Under the pieces are notes generated by a model. That model did no database searches. It was not told where the DNA came from and saw only the letters and a list, made by a program, of their open reading frames with translations. A stretch of 64,000 nt of DNA, from positions 1 through 64,000 of the forward strand of contig NZ_QYTU02000019.1 in assembly GCF_003605365.2 (NCBI RefSeq), in the 5' to 3' direction. Numbering within the stretch: the first letter of the stretch is position 1; the number at the start of each line of letters is the position of its first letter. Position numbers and translations under genes: made by a program. Positions 17,994 through 27,493 of the stretch are shown here, piece by piece. The DNA comes from Siminovitchia fortis (GTDB lineage Bacteria > Bacillota > Bacilli > Bacillales > Bacillaceae_C).

Positions 17994-18531
17994 TTTGTTC
18001 ACCCCAGTGTCGCTCAATGAATTGTGCCCTTCCTGACCCATGTTGGTAAGCAGTGTAGCGTTCGGGATTTTTCCGGTAAAAGTTCTGATGATATTCTTCT
18101 GCCTCATAAAAAGGCTTGGCCGGCTCAACCGCTACTGCTATAGGCTTTGAGAACTTTCCGCTTTTGTCCAGATCTTTCTTTGATTCTTCTGCCAAAACCC
18201 GCTGTTCTTCATTGTGGTAAAAAATGGCTGGGCGATATGAATCGCCCCGGTCGTAAAATTGTCCACCGGCATCGGTCGGATCGATTTGCATCCAGTATAG
18301 ATCAAGAAGCTTGTCATAAGAAATGACTGTTGGATCAAACGTGATTTGAACGGCCTCCGTGTGGCCTGTCAACCCTGAACAGACCTGTTCATACGTAGGA
18401 TTAACAGTTGTTCCGCCAGTATAGCCAGATATAACTTTTTTAATCCCGGGCATTTCGTCAAATGGTTTGACCATACACCAAAAGCATCCACCTGCAAATG
18501 TTGCAAGCTGCAGCCGATCATCTGCTCCCAT
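17980..18531 (-). CDS. msrA: Peptide-methionine (S)-S-oxide reductase
   Basis: The 183-residue MsrA has the catalytic motif [11 protein letters not shown] at residues 14-24 and the conserved SGYTGG and [17 protein letters not shown]. It reduces the S epimer of methionine sulfoxide. GGAGGGG precedes the ATG. It forms a pair with msrB downstream of ypmR-ypmS, as in B. subtilis. Confidence 0.95.
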   Translation of the reverse strand: MGADDRLQLATFAGGCFWCMVKPFDEMPGIKKVISGYTGGTTVNPTYEQVCSGLTGHTEAVQITFDPTVISYDKLLDLYWMQIDPTDAGGQFYDRGDSYRPAIFYHNEEQRVLAEESKKDLDKSGKFSKPIAVAVEPAKPFYEAEEYHQNFYRKNPERYTAYQHGSGRAQFIERHWGEQNGTK

Positions 18532-18557
18532 TATTACCCCTCCTTGTACAATACAAA

Positions 18558-19142
18558 TTATTCTGTGGGAACAAGCATCTTCATAGATATCCTATCCTTT
18601 TCAAGGTCAAATTCCTGCACCCTTACTTGAATGCCATTGTTAAGTCTCATTTCCTGCAGCGCCACGTATACTTGGTGGTCATTTGGCTGGATAATGACCC
18701 ACGGCGGCAATTTATAGGCATCCCGTATAAATTTCATTATATAAGATACCGGCAATTTTACATCGCCCAAATAAACATCCTTTTGTTCCAGCACAAGATC
18801 GCCATTCTCCAAAGCTTTCGGCTCAAAAGTCATTTTCAACTGCATGGCTTGTGAAAATACAGAAACCTCTCCATAAAGCTCGACCTCATCGGTCAAAAAA
18901 ACATTATAATGAATGGGCCCATTCAGGCCTTCCTTTTCAATATAATAATTGATAAGGTCGTTCAAATCCTCTTTATGGGTATCTATCGTAAATTCCGAAT
19001 AGGTACCCGTATCCGAAGCGTTTTTTGGAATCTCCTTTTGATCCGATGATAAAAACAGGAGCAATCCAATGCCGCAAACAAATAGCAAGTTAGCGGCAGC
19101 CAACACAATAAAAGCTATTTTCCAAACGTTTTTGTTACCCAT
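18558..19142 (-). CDS. ypmS: YpmS-family membrane-anchored protein (DUF2140)
   Basis: The 194-residue protein has one N-terminal membrane segment ([25 protein letters not shown], written here only as positions 6-30) and an extracytoplasmic domain containing INYYIEKEG and LPPWVIIQP. The YpmS family has no assigned activity. The ATG at 19142 has GGGGG spaced properly. It follows ypmR, a predicted secreted lipase-like hydrolase, closely. Confidence 0.85.
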   Translation of the reverse strand: MGNKNVWKIAFIVLAAANLLFVCGIGLLLFLSSDQKEIPKNASDTGTYSEFTIDTHKEDLNDLINYYIEKEGLNGPIHYNVFLTDEVELYGEVSVFSQAMQLKMTFEPKALENGDLVLEQKDVYLGDVKLPVSYIMKFIRDAYKLPPWVIIQPNDHQVYVALQEMRLNNGIQVRVQEFDLEKDRISMKMLVPTE

Positions 19143-19168
19143 TATGTGTCCCCCGTACAGCAAGCTCA

Positions 19169-19945
19169 TCATATATATTTTTCGGCAGTCAAAAGATCAT
19201 AAATTCGCTCTGCAATCAACTCATACCCTCGAGTATTAGGGTGGAAATAATCAGTATACAACAGACTCTCCTCATTATTTTCAAAAATGTCGGCAACAGG
19301 GACAAAAAGAGCATGATCATATTTTGCAATCGTCTCAGAACTTACGTTGTTCCAGTTGTCAACAATTTGATCCATTTCCTTTATATCTGAAAACCATTTG
19401 ATAAAAGGATTATATATACCGACAAGTACGATTCCGGCATCACTGTTATAACTCCTGATCAGGGTTAATATGTCATCCAGCCTGTCTTGATATTCATCTT
19501 CCGCCGCAATGAATTTATTCAGCTTAAGACCCAAAAGGTTTTCCCTGAAGACCTGCATGACATCATTGCCGCCGATCGTAATAATGACAAAATCAGCATC
19601 GGTAATGTCTGACTGTACCTCTGGCTGTTGCAGGCGACTCAATAATTGGTCCGTTCTGTTTCCTTTTTTGCCGTGATTTTCAAACTCTGCCTTGTTGATG
19701 CCTTTGAGATTCTCAAGGTTTTCTTTTAAGAAGGGAATATAACCCCCATGCTTATCATCAGATCCTACTCCCTGGGTCAACGAATCCCCGACAGAAACTA
19801 TTTTAACATCTTGAGGTATAAAATCTTCAGGGGGCATCTGCTTATGTTCCAAAGCCGTTTCCTTTTTACCGAGCTCTCTTGTATGGTTCGCACACCCTGC
19901 AAGAAGTAATACAAAACACATTAATGCAAATACAATTTTTTTCAT
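19169..19945 (-). CDS. ypmR: SGNH/GDSL hydrolase lipoprotein (YpmR)
   Basis: The 258-residue protein has a lipoprotein signal with lipobox LLAGC (residues 14-18) and the SGNH blocks GDSLTQGVG (nucleophilic Ser), IGGND, and DYFHPN with the catalytic Asp-His. It is a predicted membrane-attached esterase or lipase of unknown substrate. Synteny with ypmS and msrAB supports the YpmR name. Confidence 0.88.
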   Translation of the reverse strand: MKKIVFALMCFVLLLAGCANHTRELGKKETALEHKQMPPEDFIPQDVKIVSVGDSLTQGVGSDDKHGGYIPFLKENLENLKGINKAEFENHGKKGNRTDQLLSRLQQPEVQSDITDADFVIITIGGNDVMQVFRENLLGLKLNKFIAAEDEYQDRLDDILTLIRSYNSDAGIVLVGIYNPFIKWFSDIKEMDQIVDNWNNVSSETIAKYDHALFVPVADIFENNEESLLYTDYFHPNTRGYELIAERIYDLLTAEKYI

Positions 19946-20051
19946 ATGGCTTGCCCACTCGCTTTATTTAAGTGCCTTCATTATAACATCATATGCCGTA
20001 TATGATAAAAAGATATTGAACCATTAGAGAAAACAACTATTTATTGCTCAG

Positions 20052-20611
20052 AGAAAAGCGCAAGCGCCCGTTTAGCGACGTACAAACGGAAATGCGGAAG
20101 ACGGCTGTTTAGGGGCGACAAGCGCTGGCCGCCGACAAACGCCACATCCTGTGGCGTCGGTGGCACTAGGACATCCTGTCCGTCGGAGGGCAATCCAGTG
20201 AAGTCGTTCTTTGACTTCATTGGATTGACCGAAGCGACCTCGAGCCCCTGCCGTCTGAAGCTAGACACTGGAGCCCTCCGCAATGAGATAAAGGATAAGG
20301 AAAGGCGGAGAGTGCCTGCCTATCGGCGCAAAGCTAGACGAGCGCTGAAGAAGGCGTAGTTTGCCTTCAGCAGCGATTGGCTTAATCCTTGCGCCGATGG
20401 CACTCGGAGCCGGACAACACGGCGAGGTACGAGCCGATGTTGACTTATCGTAGTACTCTGAGCCTACTTCCTCGAATAAACATCCACGCAGAAAAAGCGA
20501 AGCTTTTTCGAGGAAAGGAGGACGAAGTTTGCTAGTCGCTGGGCGCTGAAGCTGGACAAAGAAAAGATTCTTTTGAAAAAAATTTTCATATTAGGCTATA
20601 CTTTACTTTTG
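20052..20611 (+). repeat. Composite palindromic repeat, copy D (about 560 bp)
   Basis: This is the longest repeat copy and fills the ypmR-degV gap. It starts AGAAAAGCGCAAGCGCC and its right part carries GAGCCGATGTTGACTTATCGT, the reverse of the core in copies A, B and E; it then tails into CTATACTTTA. Extra modules are interleaved, among them one with AAGTCGTTCTTTGACTT and one shared with copy C. The 80-codon minus frame here is not a gene. The stretch holds no recognisable coding sequence. Confidence 0.75.
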
Positions 20612-20621
20612 CTCTAAAATT

Positions 20622-20648
20622 AAAAGCGATCTTCATGACCGCTTTTTT
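20622..20648. terminator. Terminator of degV
   Basis: AAAAGCGATC and GACCGCTTTT pair with a five-base loop and carry flanking T-rich sequence. The degV stop codon lies at its edge. Confidence 0.7.
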
Positions 20649-21490
20649 CAGTCTGCATAATATGAAAAGCCTATGGCCCCTTGGCCGGTATGAGTGCTGA
20701 TAACCGGGCTTGTCCAAAGTATCTCAACAGAGTGGAAATCTGTCTGTTTCTCAATCTGCTCTTTCAATTTTGCCGCAAAATCCAGCCCATTTGCATGTGC
20801 AATGCTTGCATATTTGATTGTTTTCCCTTTCACATCATTCATAAACTGTTTCATAATATATTTTACTGCCTGTGAATGGCTCCGAACTTTGGCGACCGGG
20901 GAATATTCTCCGTTTTCAAGTATCGCAATCGGTTTGATATTCAAGAAGGAACCGATCAATGCTGTCCCCTTTCCAATCCGCCCTCCTTTTACAAGGTTTT
21001 CCAATGTGTCTACTACCACAAACAAATTGGTGTTTTTTCTTATTTCGTTCATTCTTTCAAAAATTTCGTCTGCAGCAAAGCCTTCTTTCGCCATTTTTGC
21101 CGCTTCCCTTACTTGAAAGCCCAATGCTTTGGAAATAAACAATGAATCTACAACATTTACTTTTCCAGTAGCCATGGCTGCTGCGGCCTTTGCTGATTCT
21201 GCCGTTCCACTCAGTTTCCCCGCCAGGTGAATGGATATCACTTCGCTTCCATCCTCTGTCAGTTGATTATAAAGATTAAGCAATTCTCCTATTGCCGGCT
21301 GGGAACTTTTTGGAAAGTCCTTTGATCCCTGCATTTTTTTAATGAACTCTTCAGGAGCAATATCAACCCCATCTAAAAAAGTCTCCTCCCCGATGGATAT
21401 AGTAAGGGGGATAACTCGGATATTCAATTCACTCGCTTCTTCCACCGTCAGATCACTGCTTGAATCCGTCACTATTTTTATCATTTGCAT
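20648..21490 (-). CDS. DegV-family fatty-acid-binding protein
   Basis: The 280-residue protein begins near MIKIVTDSSSDLTVEEASEL and has the DegV blocks SSQPAIGELLN, ISIHLAGKLSGT and VDTLENLVKGGRIGKG. Family members bind fatty acids and are related to FakB, which presents acyl chains to the kinase FakA. GAGG lies nine bases before the ATG at 21490; another ATG at 21484 is possible. The window does not show which DegV paralogue this is. Confidence 0.88.
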   Translation of the reverse strand: MQMIKIVTDSSSDLTVEEASELNIRVIPLTISIGEETFLDGVDIAPEEFIKKMQGSKDFPKSSQPAIGELLNLYNQLTEDGSEVISIHLAGKLSGTAESAKAAAAMATGKVNVVDSLFISKALGFQVREAAKMAKEGFAADEIFERMNEIRKNTNLFVVVDTLENLVKGGRIGKGTALIGSFLNIKPIAILENGEYSPVAKVRSHSQAVKYIMKQFMNDVKGKTIKYASIAHANGLDFAAKLKEQIEKQTDFHSVEILWTSPVISTHTGQGAIGFSYYAD

Positions 21491-21536
21491 GCTGCACATC
21501 CTCAGAGCTTATATTTTGTTTGCGGGCTCACGTATG

Positions 21537-21566
21537 AAAAAAGCGAACACACCGGTTCGCTTTTTT
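21537..21566. terminator. Terminator between dfrA and degV
   Basis: AAAAAAGCGAAC and GTTCGCTTTTTT form a symmetrical 12-bp hairpin with T tracts on both strands. Confidence 0.85.
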
Positions 21567-22050
21567 AATCCCGTTCGTATATTTGGAACTCATAATCATA
21601 TGGATTTTTGTCATCCTTCGGACCTTTTACAGCTGATATTAAACGCCACTTTTCCCAATCCATTTTTGGGAAATAGGTATCGCCTTCAAATGCTGCCCTG
21701 ATTTTTGTTACATACAGCCGGTCGGCGACATCCAGAAAAAGCTTGAATATTTCCGATCCGCCGGTAATAAACACTTCTGAGCCGTTTTCTTCAATCCATT
21801 CAAGAAGTTTTTCTTTCGTATGAAAAACAAGACAGCCTTCAGCCCGGTATTCTTCATCCCTTGTCAAGATGATATTCGTGCGTTCCGGCAATGGCCGGCC
21901 GATCGACTCATAAGTTTTTCTCCCCATCACAATCGGATGGCCCATTGTTGTTTTTTTAAAATATTTCAAATCGGCCGGCAGCCGCCATGGAAGTTCATTG
22001 TTATTCCCGATCAGCCCATTTTCATCCTGAGCCCATAAAAAAGAAATCAT
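21565..22050 (-). CDS. dfrA: Dihydrofolate reductase
   Basis: The 161-residue enzyme has the DHFR landmarks: [20 protein letters not shown] at residues 6-25 with acidic Asp27 in [21 protein letters not shown], and ITGGSEIF. It regenerates tetrahydrofolate after thymidylate synthesis. The ATG overlaps the thyA stop (ATGA), so the two products are coupled. Confidence 0.95.
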   Translation of the reverse strand: MISFLWAQDENGLIGNNNELPWRLPADLKYFKKTTMGHPIVMGRKTYESIGRPLPERTNIILTRDEEYRAEGCLVFHTKEKLLEWIEENGSEVFITGGSEIFKLFLDVADRLYVTKIRAAFEGDTYFPKMDWEKWRLISAVKGPKDDKNPYDYEFQIYERD

Positions 22051-22841
22051 ACACTCACTTCTCCTCTAATATGCGGTTGCGCATTGTAATCTTCCAATGA
22101 AAAATCTTCATAAGTAAAAGCGAACAAATCTTTCACATCCGGATTGATTTTCATCTTTGGAAGCGGCCCCGGCTTTCTTGTCAACTGAAGTTTTACCTGC
22201 TCAACATGATTTTTATATATGTGGGCATCTCCCAATGTGTGGACGAACTCTCCTGGCTTAAGGCCCGTAACATGCGCCATCATCATGGTCAATAATGCAT
22301 ACGAAGCTATGTTAAATGGGACGCCCAGAAAAATATCGGCTGAACGCTGATAAAGCTGGCAGGAAAGTTTTCCGTCGGAAACATAGAACTGAAACAGACA
22401 ATGGCATGGCGGCAGCGCCATCTTATCGATGTCCCCCACATTCCAGGCGTTGACAATCATCCGCCGGGAGTCCGGGTTTGTTCTAAGCTGATGCAGAACC
22501 TCTTTGATCTGATCCACTGTTTTCCCGTCAGCCGCCTGCCATGACCGCCATTGTTTTCCGTAAACAGGGCCTAGATCTCCGTTCTCGTCAGCCCACTCAT
22601 TCCAAATTCTGACTCCATGATCCTGAAGATACTTCACATTCGTATCACCGGCCAAAAACCAAAGAAGCTCATAAATAATTGATTTCACATGCAGTTTTTT
22701 TGTAGTCAAAAGCGGAAAACCTTCCTGCAGATCAAATCTCATTTGATATCCGAAAGTGCTGATCGTACCGGTACCGGTCCGATCTTCCTTTACTGTTCCG
22801 CTTTCAAGCACATGGCTGCATAATTTCAGATACTGTTCCAT
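22047..22841 (-). CDS. thyA: Thymidylate synthase (ThyA type)
   Basis: The 264-residue enzyme has [19 protein letters not shown], the catalytic Cys in [31 protein letters not shown] and the C-terminal [12 protein letters not shown] end. It methylates dUMP using methylene-THF. The ATG at 22841 has GAGGGTG upstream; the GTG three codons earlier sits in that site. It is followed by dfrA, the classic pairing. Confidence 0.95.
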   Translation of the reverse strand: MEQYLKLCSHVLESGTVKEDRTGTGTISTFGYQMRFDLQEGFPLLTTKKLHVKSIIYELLWFLAGDTNVKYLQDHGVRIWNEWADENGDLGPVYGKQWRSWQAADGKTVDQIKEVLHQLRTNPDSRRMIVNAWNVGDIDKMALPPCHCLFQFYVSDGKLSCQLYQRSADIFLGVPFNIASYALLTMMMAHVTGLKPGEFVHTLGDAHIYKNHVEQVKLQLTRKPGPLPKMKINPDVKDLFAFTYEDFSLEDYNAQPHIRGEVSV

Positions 22842-22857
22842 AAAAGACACCCTCGCT

Positions 22858-23547
22858 TTATTGTAGGCTGTTTAAAAAATTATACATTTTCGGAGCTTTC
22901 ACTTTCAATTGTTCCCGTGTATGTTCAGAGTAAAAGTAATAGGCAAAACATTCGGCGAAATACTCTTCCTTGTAGTCGAGAAAATAATCCCGTTTCGGAA
23001 ATAGTGAGCTTGCCTCCTGTTTCCATACCTCTGTCAATTCCTTATCCGTTTTGTCATCATTATAGGAGAATCGCTGCAGAGAATGGGCCAGCTCATGATA
23101 TTCAAGATTTACTGAACCGTGGCCTTTCCCTTTTTCACTTGATCCGATTTTGACAAAGACATACTGTGAGCCGCCAGCACCCGGCAAATCATCCCATAAC
23201 ACAGTTTCAGGGTAACCTCTGGGCACCTTCCCTTTCAGATGCTCTACGTAAGGCTGATCCGTCAATTTCCCTTCGAAAAGAATTATTTTTATTCCATTCT
23301 TTTTTATATCTGACAAGATTGATTTCGGCAGAAGATCCAGCCTCTTGATGATGTTGGCCGCTTCCTCACCGTCAAACTCTTCTTCCGGCAATATGACTGC
23401 ATCTTTCAGCAGATTGCCAGACTTTAAGGTTAACATGCTATAAAGTTCGCTTTCTCCAAGCGGCACCCCAATATTTGTTGCCTTGGAAAAGTCGGAAATA
23501 AAAAATAGGACAGGGAAAATAAGAAGGATTAATAATATTTTGCGCAT
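22858..23547 (-). CDS. Secreted anthrax-lethal-factor-like metallopeptidase (PPEP-like)
   Basis: The 229-residue protein has an N-terminal signal peptide (about residues 1-23) and an ATLF-type metallopeptidase domain with the zinc site [11 protein letters not shown] (HExxH) and a downstream [12 protein letters not shown] that supplies the third zinc ligand (Glu) and a conserved Tyr. These features match Pro-Pro endopeptidases and lethal-factor-related proteins (MEROPS family M34). The substrate may be a secreted or cell-surface protein. It lies 16 bases upstream of thyA, which is probably chance co-transcription. Exact specificity cannot be read from sequence. Confidence 0.75.
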   Translation of the reverse strand: MRKILLILLIFPVLFFISDFSKATNIGVPLGESELYSMLTLKSGNLLKDAVILPEEEFDGEEAANIIKRLDLLPKSILSDIKKNGIKIILFEGKLTDQPYVEHLKGKVPRGYPETVLWDDLPGAGGSQYVFVKIGSSEKGKGHGSVNLEYHELAHSLQRFSYNDDKTDKELTEVWKQEASSLFPKRDYFLDYKEEYFAECFAYYFYSEHTREQLKVKAPKMYNFLNSLQ

Positions 23548-23734
23548 TCTGGGCTGCCTCTTCTCTTCTTATGTTTTTTGAGGATAAAATAAATTATATC
23601 ATATTTATTGAGAGATTTAGAGATTCCCAGAAGAAGATTTCATTGCATCGACGGCTTTAAATAAGAATAAACATGAATTTATTGCATTTAAAGGAACTTT
23701 TTCCGTTATCAATGGTAAAAGTTTTAAGTTGAGG

Positions 23735-23740
23735 TATAAT
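23735..23740 (+). promoter_or_regulatory. -10 box of the 24-residue peptide gene
   Basis: A perfect TATAAT lies 34 bases before the start codon. A matching -35 box is not obvious. Confidence 0.5.
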
Positions 23741-23774
23741 ATGAGTATTCGTTTGGAATAAGGAGGGTTAATAG

Positions 23775-23849
23775 ATGACATCTGCACTTATTACAATTGG
23801 ACTCATTGCTTTGCTTGGTTATTTTGTTTATTTGAATATTGCGGATTAA
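23775..23849 (+). CDS. Hypothetical 24-residue single-pass membrane peptide
   Basis: The frame reads MTSALITIGLIALLGYFVYL followed by NIAD and a stop. It is one hydrophobic helix with an acidic C terminus. A strong AGGAGG lies eight bases upstream, a TATAAT further up, and a terminator begins at the stop codon, so it looks like a complete monocistronic gene, divergent in direction from both neighbours. I do not recognise the family. Small membrane peptides of this kind often tune a larger membrane protein, but no partner is indicated here. Confidence 0.65.
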   Translation: MTSALITIGLIALLGYFVYLNIAD

Positions 23850-23888
23850 GAGCTTTGGGCACATGAGCAGCCCAAAGCTCTCTATCCT
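23849..23888 (+). terminator. Terminator of the small membrane peptide gene
   Basis: AGAGCTTTGGGC and GCCCAAAGCTCT pair over 12 bp, followed by CTATCCTTTTATTT. Confidence 0.85.
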
Positions 23889-23889
23889 T

Positions 23890-24327
23890 TTATTTACAGT
23901 TTTTTTCAAAAGCTCCCTTTAAGCTGGCGATGATATTCTCCACTTCACTGTCCTCAATATCTTCCCTCGGAATGAAATGTACAACTTTCTTTCCTTGCAT
24001 CAGTGCAATGGAAGGCGACGATGGTTCATAGCCGGAAAAATACTCACGCATTTTCGCGGTTGCTTCCCTCTCCTGCCCGGCAAAAACCGTTACGAGATGG
24101 TCAGGCTTGACAGTGCTTTCTTCAATTGCTCTGATGGCTGCAGGTCTTGCAAGCCCGGCGGCACAGCCGCAGACCGAGTTGACGACAACAAGCGTAGTCC
24201 CCGTTACATGATTCATAAACTCCTCAACTTCTTCAGGGGTCAAAAGCTCTTTGAAGTTTGCCTGCACAAGTTCCTCTCTCATTGGCTTGACCACTTGTTT
24301 CATATATTCCTCGTATGCCATCGACAT
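23890..24327 (-). CDS. Bacilliredoxin BrxA/BrxB
   Basis: The 145-residue thioredoxin-like protein carries the bacilliredoxin motif CGC (NSVCGCAAGLARPAA, about residues 52-66) and closes with the family's SPSIALMQGKKVVHFIPR. BrxA and BrxB remove bacillithiol from mixed disulfides after oxidative stress. GGAGG is spaced seven bases before the ATG. It is the next gene after the CvfC-like gene. I cannot decide between the two paralogues. Confidence 0.9.
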   Translation of the reverse strand: MSMAYEEYMKQVVKPMREELVQANFKELLTPEEVEEFMNHVTGTTLVVVNSVCGCAAGLARPAAIRAIEESTVKPDHLVTVFAGQEREATAKMREYFSGYEPSSPSIALMQGKKVVHFIPREDIEDSEVENIIASLKGAFEKNCK

Positions 24328-24346
24328 ATTGATTCCTCCATTTCCA

Positions 24347-25483
24347 TTACTTCGTCGGCTGTTTCCTTGCTTCAGTCATTTGCTTCCAAACGGAGCCTTT
24401 TGCTTCTTCTCCGCCCTCAATGCGCTCGATAGCCATTTTTATTTGCAGCCGGACTTCAAATTCCGGATCGTTCTCCGCCGCTTTAAGGGCTGGCAAAACC
24501 CGTTTATCTCCCACTTCATACAGGAACATGGCAGCGCGCCAACGTACAATTCTGCTTTTATCTTTCAGTGCCTGGCTCATTTCTTCCATGGCTTCAGAAA
24601 ATCCGAGATCTGAAAGACAGTCACCTGCTGTTCTTCTTACGGTGACCGTTTTATCATGCAAACCTTCATATAAAAGAGGAAGAACTCTCTTATCTTCTAT
24701 CATTCCAAGATAAACGACAGCCAGTCTCCGTATGGATGACTTTTCATCGTGCAGGGCTTTTTCAAGCACCGGAAGATCTTCAAGACCGGGCGTATCCATT
24801 TGCTCCAAAAGCTGATATCTTTTTCTCCAATCAGGCTCATCGAGCATTTCCGGGGTGAGCTTGATCAATTTTCTTGTTTGAACAGATTGCCGGGCATCAG
24901 GTTTGTTGGCATCTTCGATGATCTGTTTCAATCTTTCGTCGGGATACGCAGCCCCCAGCTCTTCAGTCACCTGTTGTCCAATCGCATCGAGGTCACCATA
25001 CCTAACTCCCATATCCTTCCATTTTCGCAAAAGGACATAATTATCGCCTTCTGATTGTACCGCTGACATGGCATCTGTAAACCGCTTCGGCAGTCCGAAC
25101 CTTTTTTCTTCCGTCCCTGTTGACAGTTTGACTTGCAGCGGGATGCCTTTAAACATTTGAACCTGGACCCCTACTTCACCGAAATGTTCGTCCGGCTTGA
25201 TCATTTCCTCATTTGAAGGATCTGTATTTTCACCAAACACTTCCCTGACTTTTGGTAAAATTTCTTCCCAATGGAACTTCCCATTTCTTTCCACAGCCAA
25301 AAAATCGGCTACATGGTAGACTCCTTTTACTCCATCTATTTCAAGAATCTGTTTTATATAAGGCGGGGCTGATTCCATATGTTCCTTTTTATAATTGTTG
25401 CTGACACCCGCTTCAAGTTCCTCGCTTAAAATGACCTTCATCGTATTTGGACTCGGTGTCGGTTCAATTGTTTTTATTTTCAT
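24347..25483 (-). CDS. CvfC/YpgR-like protein with NifU-like and HEAT-repeat domains
   Basis: The 378-residue protein begins with an N-terminal NifU-like segment (IEPTPSPNTMKV, VKGVYHVADFLAVER) covering about residues 1-90. The C-terminal part (about 205-370) is a run of HEAT-type repeats, e.g. LEKALHDEKSSIRRLAVVYL and PLLYEGLHDKTVTVRRTAGD. This is the layout of S. aureus conserved virulence factor C and B. subtilis YpgR. Its biochemical role is unknown; the NifU-like part hints at a link to iron-sulfur proteins. GGTGG precedes the ATG. Confidence 0.8.
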   Translation of the reverse strand: MKIKTIEPTPSPNTMKVILSEELEAGVSNNYKKEHMESAPPYIKQILEIDGVKGVYHVADFLAVERNGKFHWEEILPKVREVFGENTDPSNEEMIKPDEHFGEVGVQVQMFKGIPLQVKLSTGTEEKRFGLPKRFTDAMSAVQSEGDNYVLLRKWKDMGVRYGDLDAIGQQVTEELGAAYPDERLKQIIEDANKPDARQSVQTRKLIKLTPEMLDEPDWRKRYQLLEQMDTPGLEDLPVLEKALHDEKSSIRRLAVVYLGMIEDKRVLPLLYEGLHDKTVTVRRTAGDCLSDLGFSEAMEEMSQALKDKSRIVRWRAAMFLYEVGDKRVLPALKAAENDPEFEVRLQIKMAIERIEGGEEAKGSVWKQMTEARKQPTK

Positions 25484-25573
25484 GACAATCCACCTTTCCC
25501 GAAAATGTTTAAAACCCCTGTGAATAATTGTACCACAGTCTTCACCCTATCCACTAACAGCAGGATCTAACAC

Positions 25574-25623
25574 GCCGGACGCAGCACAAAAAGATAATGA
25601 ATTATCAACAATTTCCTATACCA
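25574..25623 (-). repeat. Second repeat motif shared with copy C
   Basis: Read on the minus strand, TGGTATAGGAAATT, TTGATAATTCATTATC and CTTTTTGTGCT then GCGTCCGGC match the left part of copy C almost exactly, except that copy C has about 16 extra bases after GGAAATT. GATAATTCATTATC is itself a palindrome. The gap 25484-25686 otherwise holds the fhs terminator. Confidence 0.7.
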
Positions 25624-25624
25624 G

Positions 25625-25663
25625 AACAAAGGCGCAAAGAGTTGGTTTGCGCCTTTTTGTTCT
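25625..25663 (-). terminator. Terminator of fhs
   Basis: AAAGGCGCAAA and TTTGCGCCTTT pair with a seven-base loop, followed on the minus strand by GTTCT. AGAACAAAGGCGC also matches the end of repeat copy C. Confidence 0.75.
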
Positions 25664-25686
25664 ACAAATAAAGTATAACTTGCTTC

Positions 25687-27372
25687 TTAAAACAACCCGA
25701 TTGCCCGGCCTCGTTCGTCCACATCCATATGATTGGCTGCCGGCTCTTTTGGAAGCCCCGGCATTGTCATCATTTCCCCGGTTAACGCGACAATGAAGCC
25801 GGCTCCCAGTTTGGGTTTCAGTTCCCTTACATGAATGATGAAATCCTCAGGACGTCCGAGTTTGGAAGGGTCGTCTGAAAGGGAGTATTGTGTTTTCGCC
25901 ATACAGACAGGCAAATTTCCCCATCCCTGGTCTTCAAATTCCTTCAATTGCTTTAACGCCGCAACTGAAAACTCTACGTCCTTGCCTCCGTATACTTGTT
26001 GAACAATCGTCCTGATTTTTTCCTCAAGAGAATCCGATAGATCGTATAAATAGTTGAATTGCCGCTTGTCCGATTCTATTACGTGCAACACTTTCTCAGC
26101 AAGACTTATACCGCCTGCTCCGCCTTTTTCCCAAACCTCTGTCAATGCAACAGGGATAGAATGTTTATCGCACCATTTTTCAAGAAGCGACACTTCAGAC
26201 TCCGTATCTGCAGAAAATTTATTGATCGCCACAACAAATGGCAGGCCGAATGCTGCAATCGTTTCCGTATGTTTCTTTAAATTCTCCAAACCCTTTTCAA
26301 GAGCCATAATATTTTCATGGGTCAGCTCATTCTTCGGAACCCCTCCATGCATCTTTAAGGCCCTGATTGTTGCCACAATAACAACGGCATCCGGCTGCAA
26401 ACCCGCATTTCTGGATTTGATATGGAGGAATTTTTCTGCCCCAAGATCTGCTCCAAAACCAGCTTCCGTTACTACAAAATCACCCATTTTCGCTGCCGTT
26501 TTCGTCGCCATGATGCTGTTGCACCCGTGGGCGATATTGGCAAATGGCCCTCCATGAATGATAGCGGGGGTATGCTCGATTGTCTGGACGAGATTCGGCT
26601 TGAGCGCGTCTTTTAATAATAGGGCAAGAGCTCCTTGAACCCCGAGATCTTTTACTGTGACAGGCTTCTTGTCTAAATCATATGCAATAACCATGCGGGA
26701 GAGTCTCCGCTTTAAATCCTCCAAATCTGTTGACAGGCACAGCACAGCCATGATTTCCGAAGCGACCGTTATATCAAAGCCGTCCTCGCGCGGAATCCCC
26801 TGGGCTGGCCCCCCAAGTCCGACGACTACTTCACGCAAAGCACGGTCATTTAAATCAACTGCCCGTTTCCAAACGACTCTGCGCTGGTCGATTCTCAGTT
26901 TGTTCCCCTGCTGCATATGGTTGTCCAGCAATGCAGCAAGTGCATTATTTGCTGTGGTGATGGCATGCAAATCTCCCGTGAAGTGCAAATTGATGTCCTC
27001 CATCGGAAGTACCTGTGCACGGCCTCCGCCTGTTGCCCCACCTTTGATCCCCATCGTTGGGCCGAGAGAGGGTTCTCTAAGGGCAATCACCGTCTTTTTT
27101 CCAAGCTTTGATAAAGCATCGCCGAGTCCGACGGTCACCGTGGACTTGCCTTCGCCTGCCGGTGTCGGATTGATGGATGTGACAAGGATAAGCTTTCCAT
27201 CTTTGTTTTTTTGAAGTTCCTTAATCTTTTCATAAGAAATCTTTGCTTTGTATTTCCCGTAATATTCAATGTCATCTTCATACAGGCCTATCTTTTCGGC
27301 AACTTGTTGAATTGGCAATACCTCGGCGTTTTGTGCGATTTCGATATCACTCATTGGCTGTTTTCCGCTCAC
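25687..27372 (-). CDS. fhs: Formate-tetrahydrofolate ligase
   Basis: The 561-residue enzyme has the ATP-binding motif [18 protein letters not shown] (about residues 64-81), [22 protein letters not shown] and [14 protein letters not shown]. It makes 10-formyl-THF from formate, THF and ATP, linking to the folate enzymes at 21.5-22.8 kb. The start is put at a GTG at 27372 because GGAGG is seven bases upstream; the ATG at 27378 touches that site. It is monocistronic. Confidence 0.93.
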   Translation of the reverse strand: MSGKQPMSDIEIAQNAEVLPIQQVAEKIGLYEDDIEYYGKYKAKISYEKIKELQKNKDGKLILVTSINPTPAGEGKSTVTVGLGDALSKLGKKTVIALREPSLGPTMGIKGGATGGGRAQVLPMEDINLHFTGDLHAITTANNALAALLDNHMQQGNKLRIDQRRVVWKRAVDLNDRALREVVVGLGGPAQGIPREDGFDITVASEIMAVLCLSTDLEDLKRRLSRMVIAYDLDKKPVTVKDLGVQGALALLLKDALKPNLVQTIEHTPAIIHGGPFANIAHGCNSIMATKTAAKMGDFVVTEAGFGADLGAEKFLHIKSRNAGLQPDAVVIVATIRALKMHGGVPKNELTHENIMALEKGLENLKKHTETIAAFGLPFVVAINKFSADTESEVSLLEKWCDKHSIPVALTEVWEKGGAGGISLAEKVLHVIESDKRQFNYLYDLSDSLEEKIRTIVQQVYGGKDVEFSVAALKQLKEFEDQGWGNLPVCMAKTQYSLSDDPSKLGRPEDFIIHVRELKPKLGAGFIVALTGEMMTMPGLPKEPAANHMDVDERGRAIGLF

Positions 27373-27399
27373 ATGCATACCTCCCGATTTTTTAAATCA

Positions 27400-27408
27400 A
27401 TTGTACCA
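27400..27408 (-). promoter_or_regulatory. Extended -10 promoter of fhs
   Basis: TGGTACAAT matches an extended -10 on the minus strand about 28 bases upstream of the GTG start. The -35 region is poor. Confidence 0.4.
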
Positions 27409-27447
27409 TATAGCACCATTTTTTCCTTTTATTATCCTTATTCACGC

Positions 27448-27488
27448 AAAAAAAGCGCCTTAATATCTAATATCAAGGCGCTTTTTTT
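27448..27488. terminator. Terminator of mntR
   Basis: AAAAAAAGCGCCTTAATAT and ATATCAAGGCGCTTTTTTT form a symmetrical hairpin, active in either direction. It begins six bases past the mntR stop. Confidence 0.9.
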
Positions 27489-27493
27489 GGAGT

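Noticed and set aside
21820..22038. Possible duplicate start or extra gene antisense to dfrA
   Set aside because: Shadow frame only.
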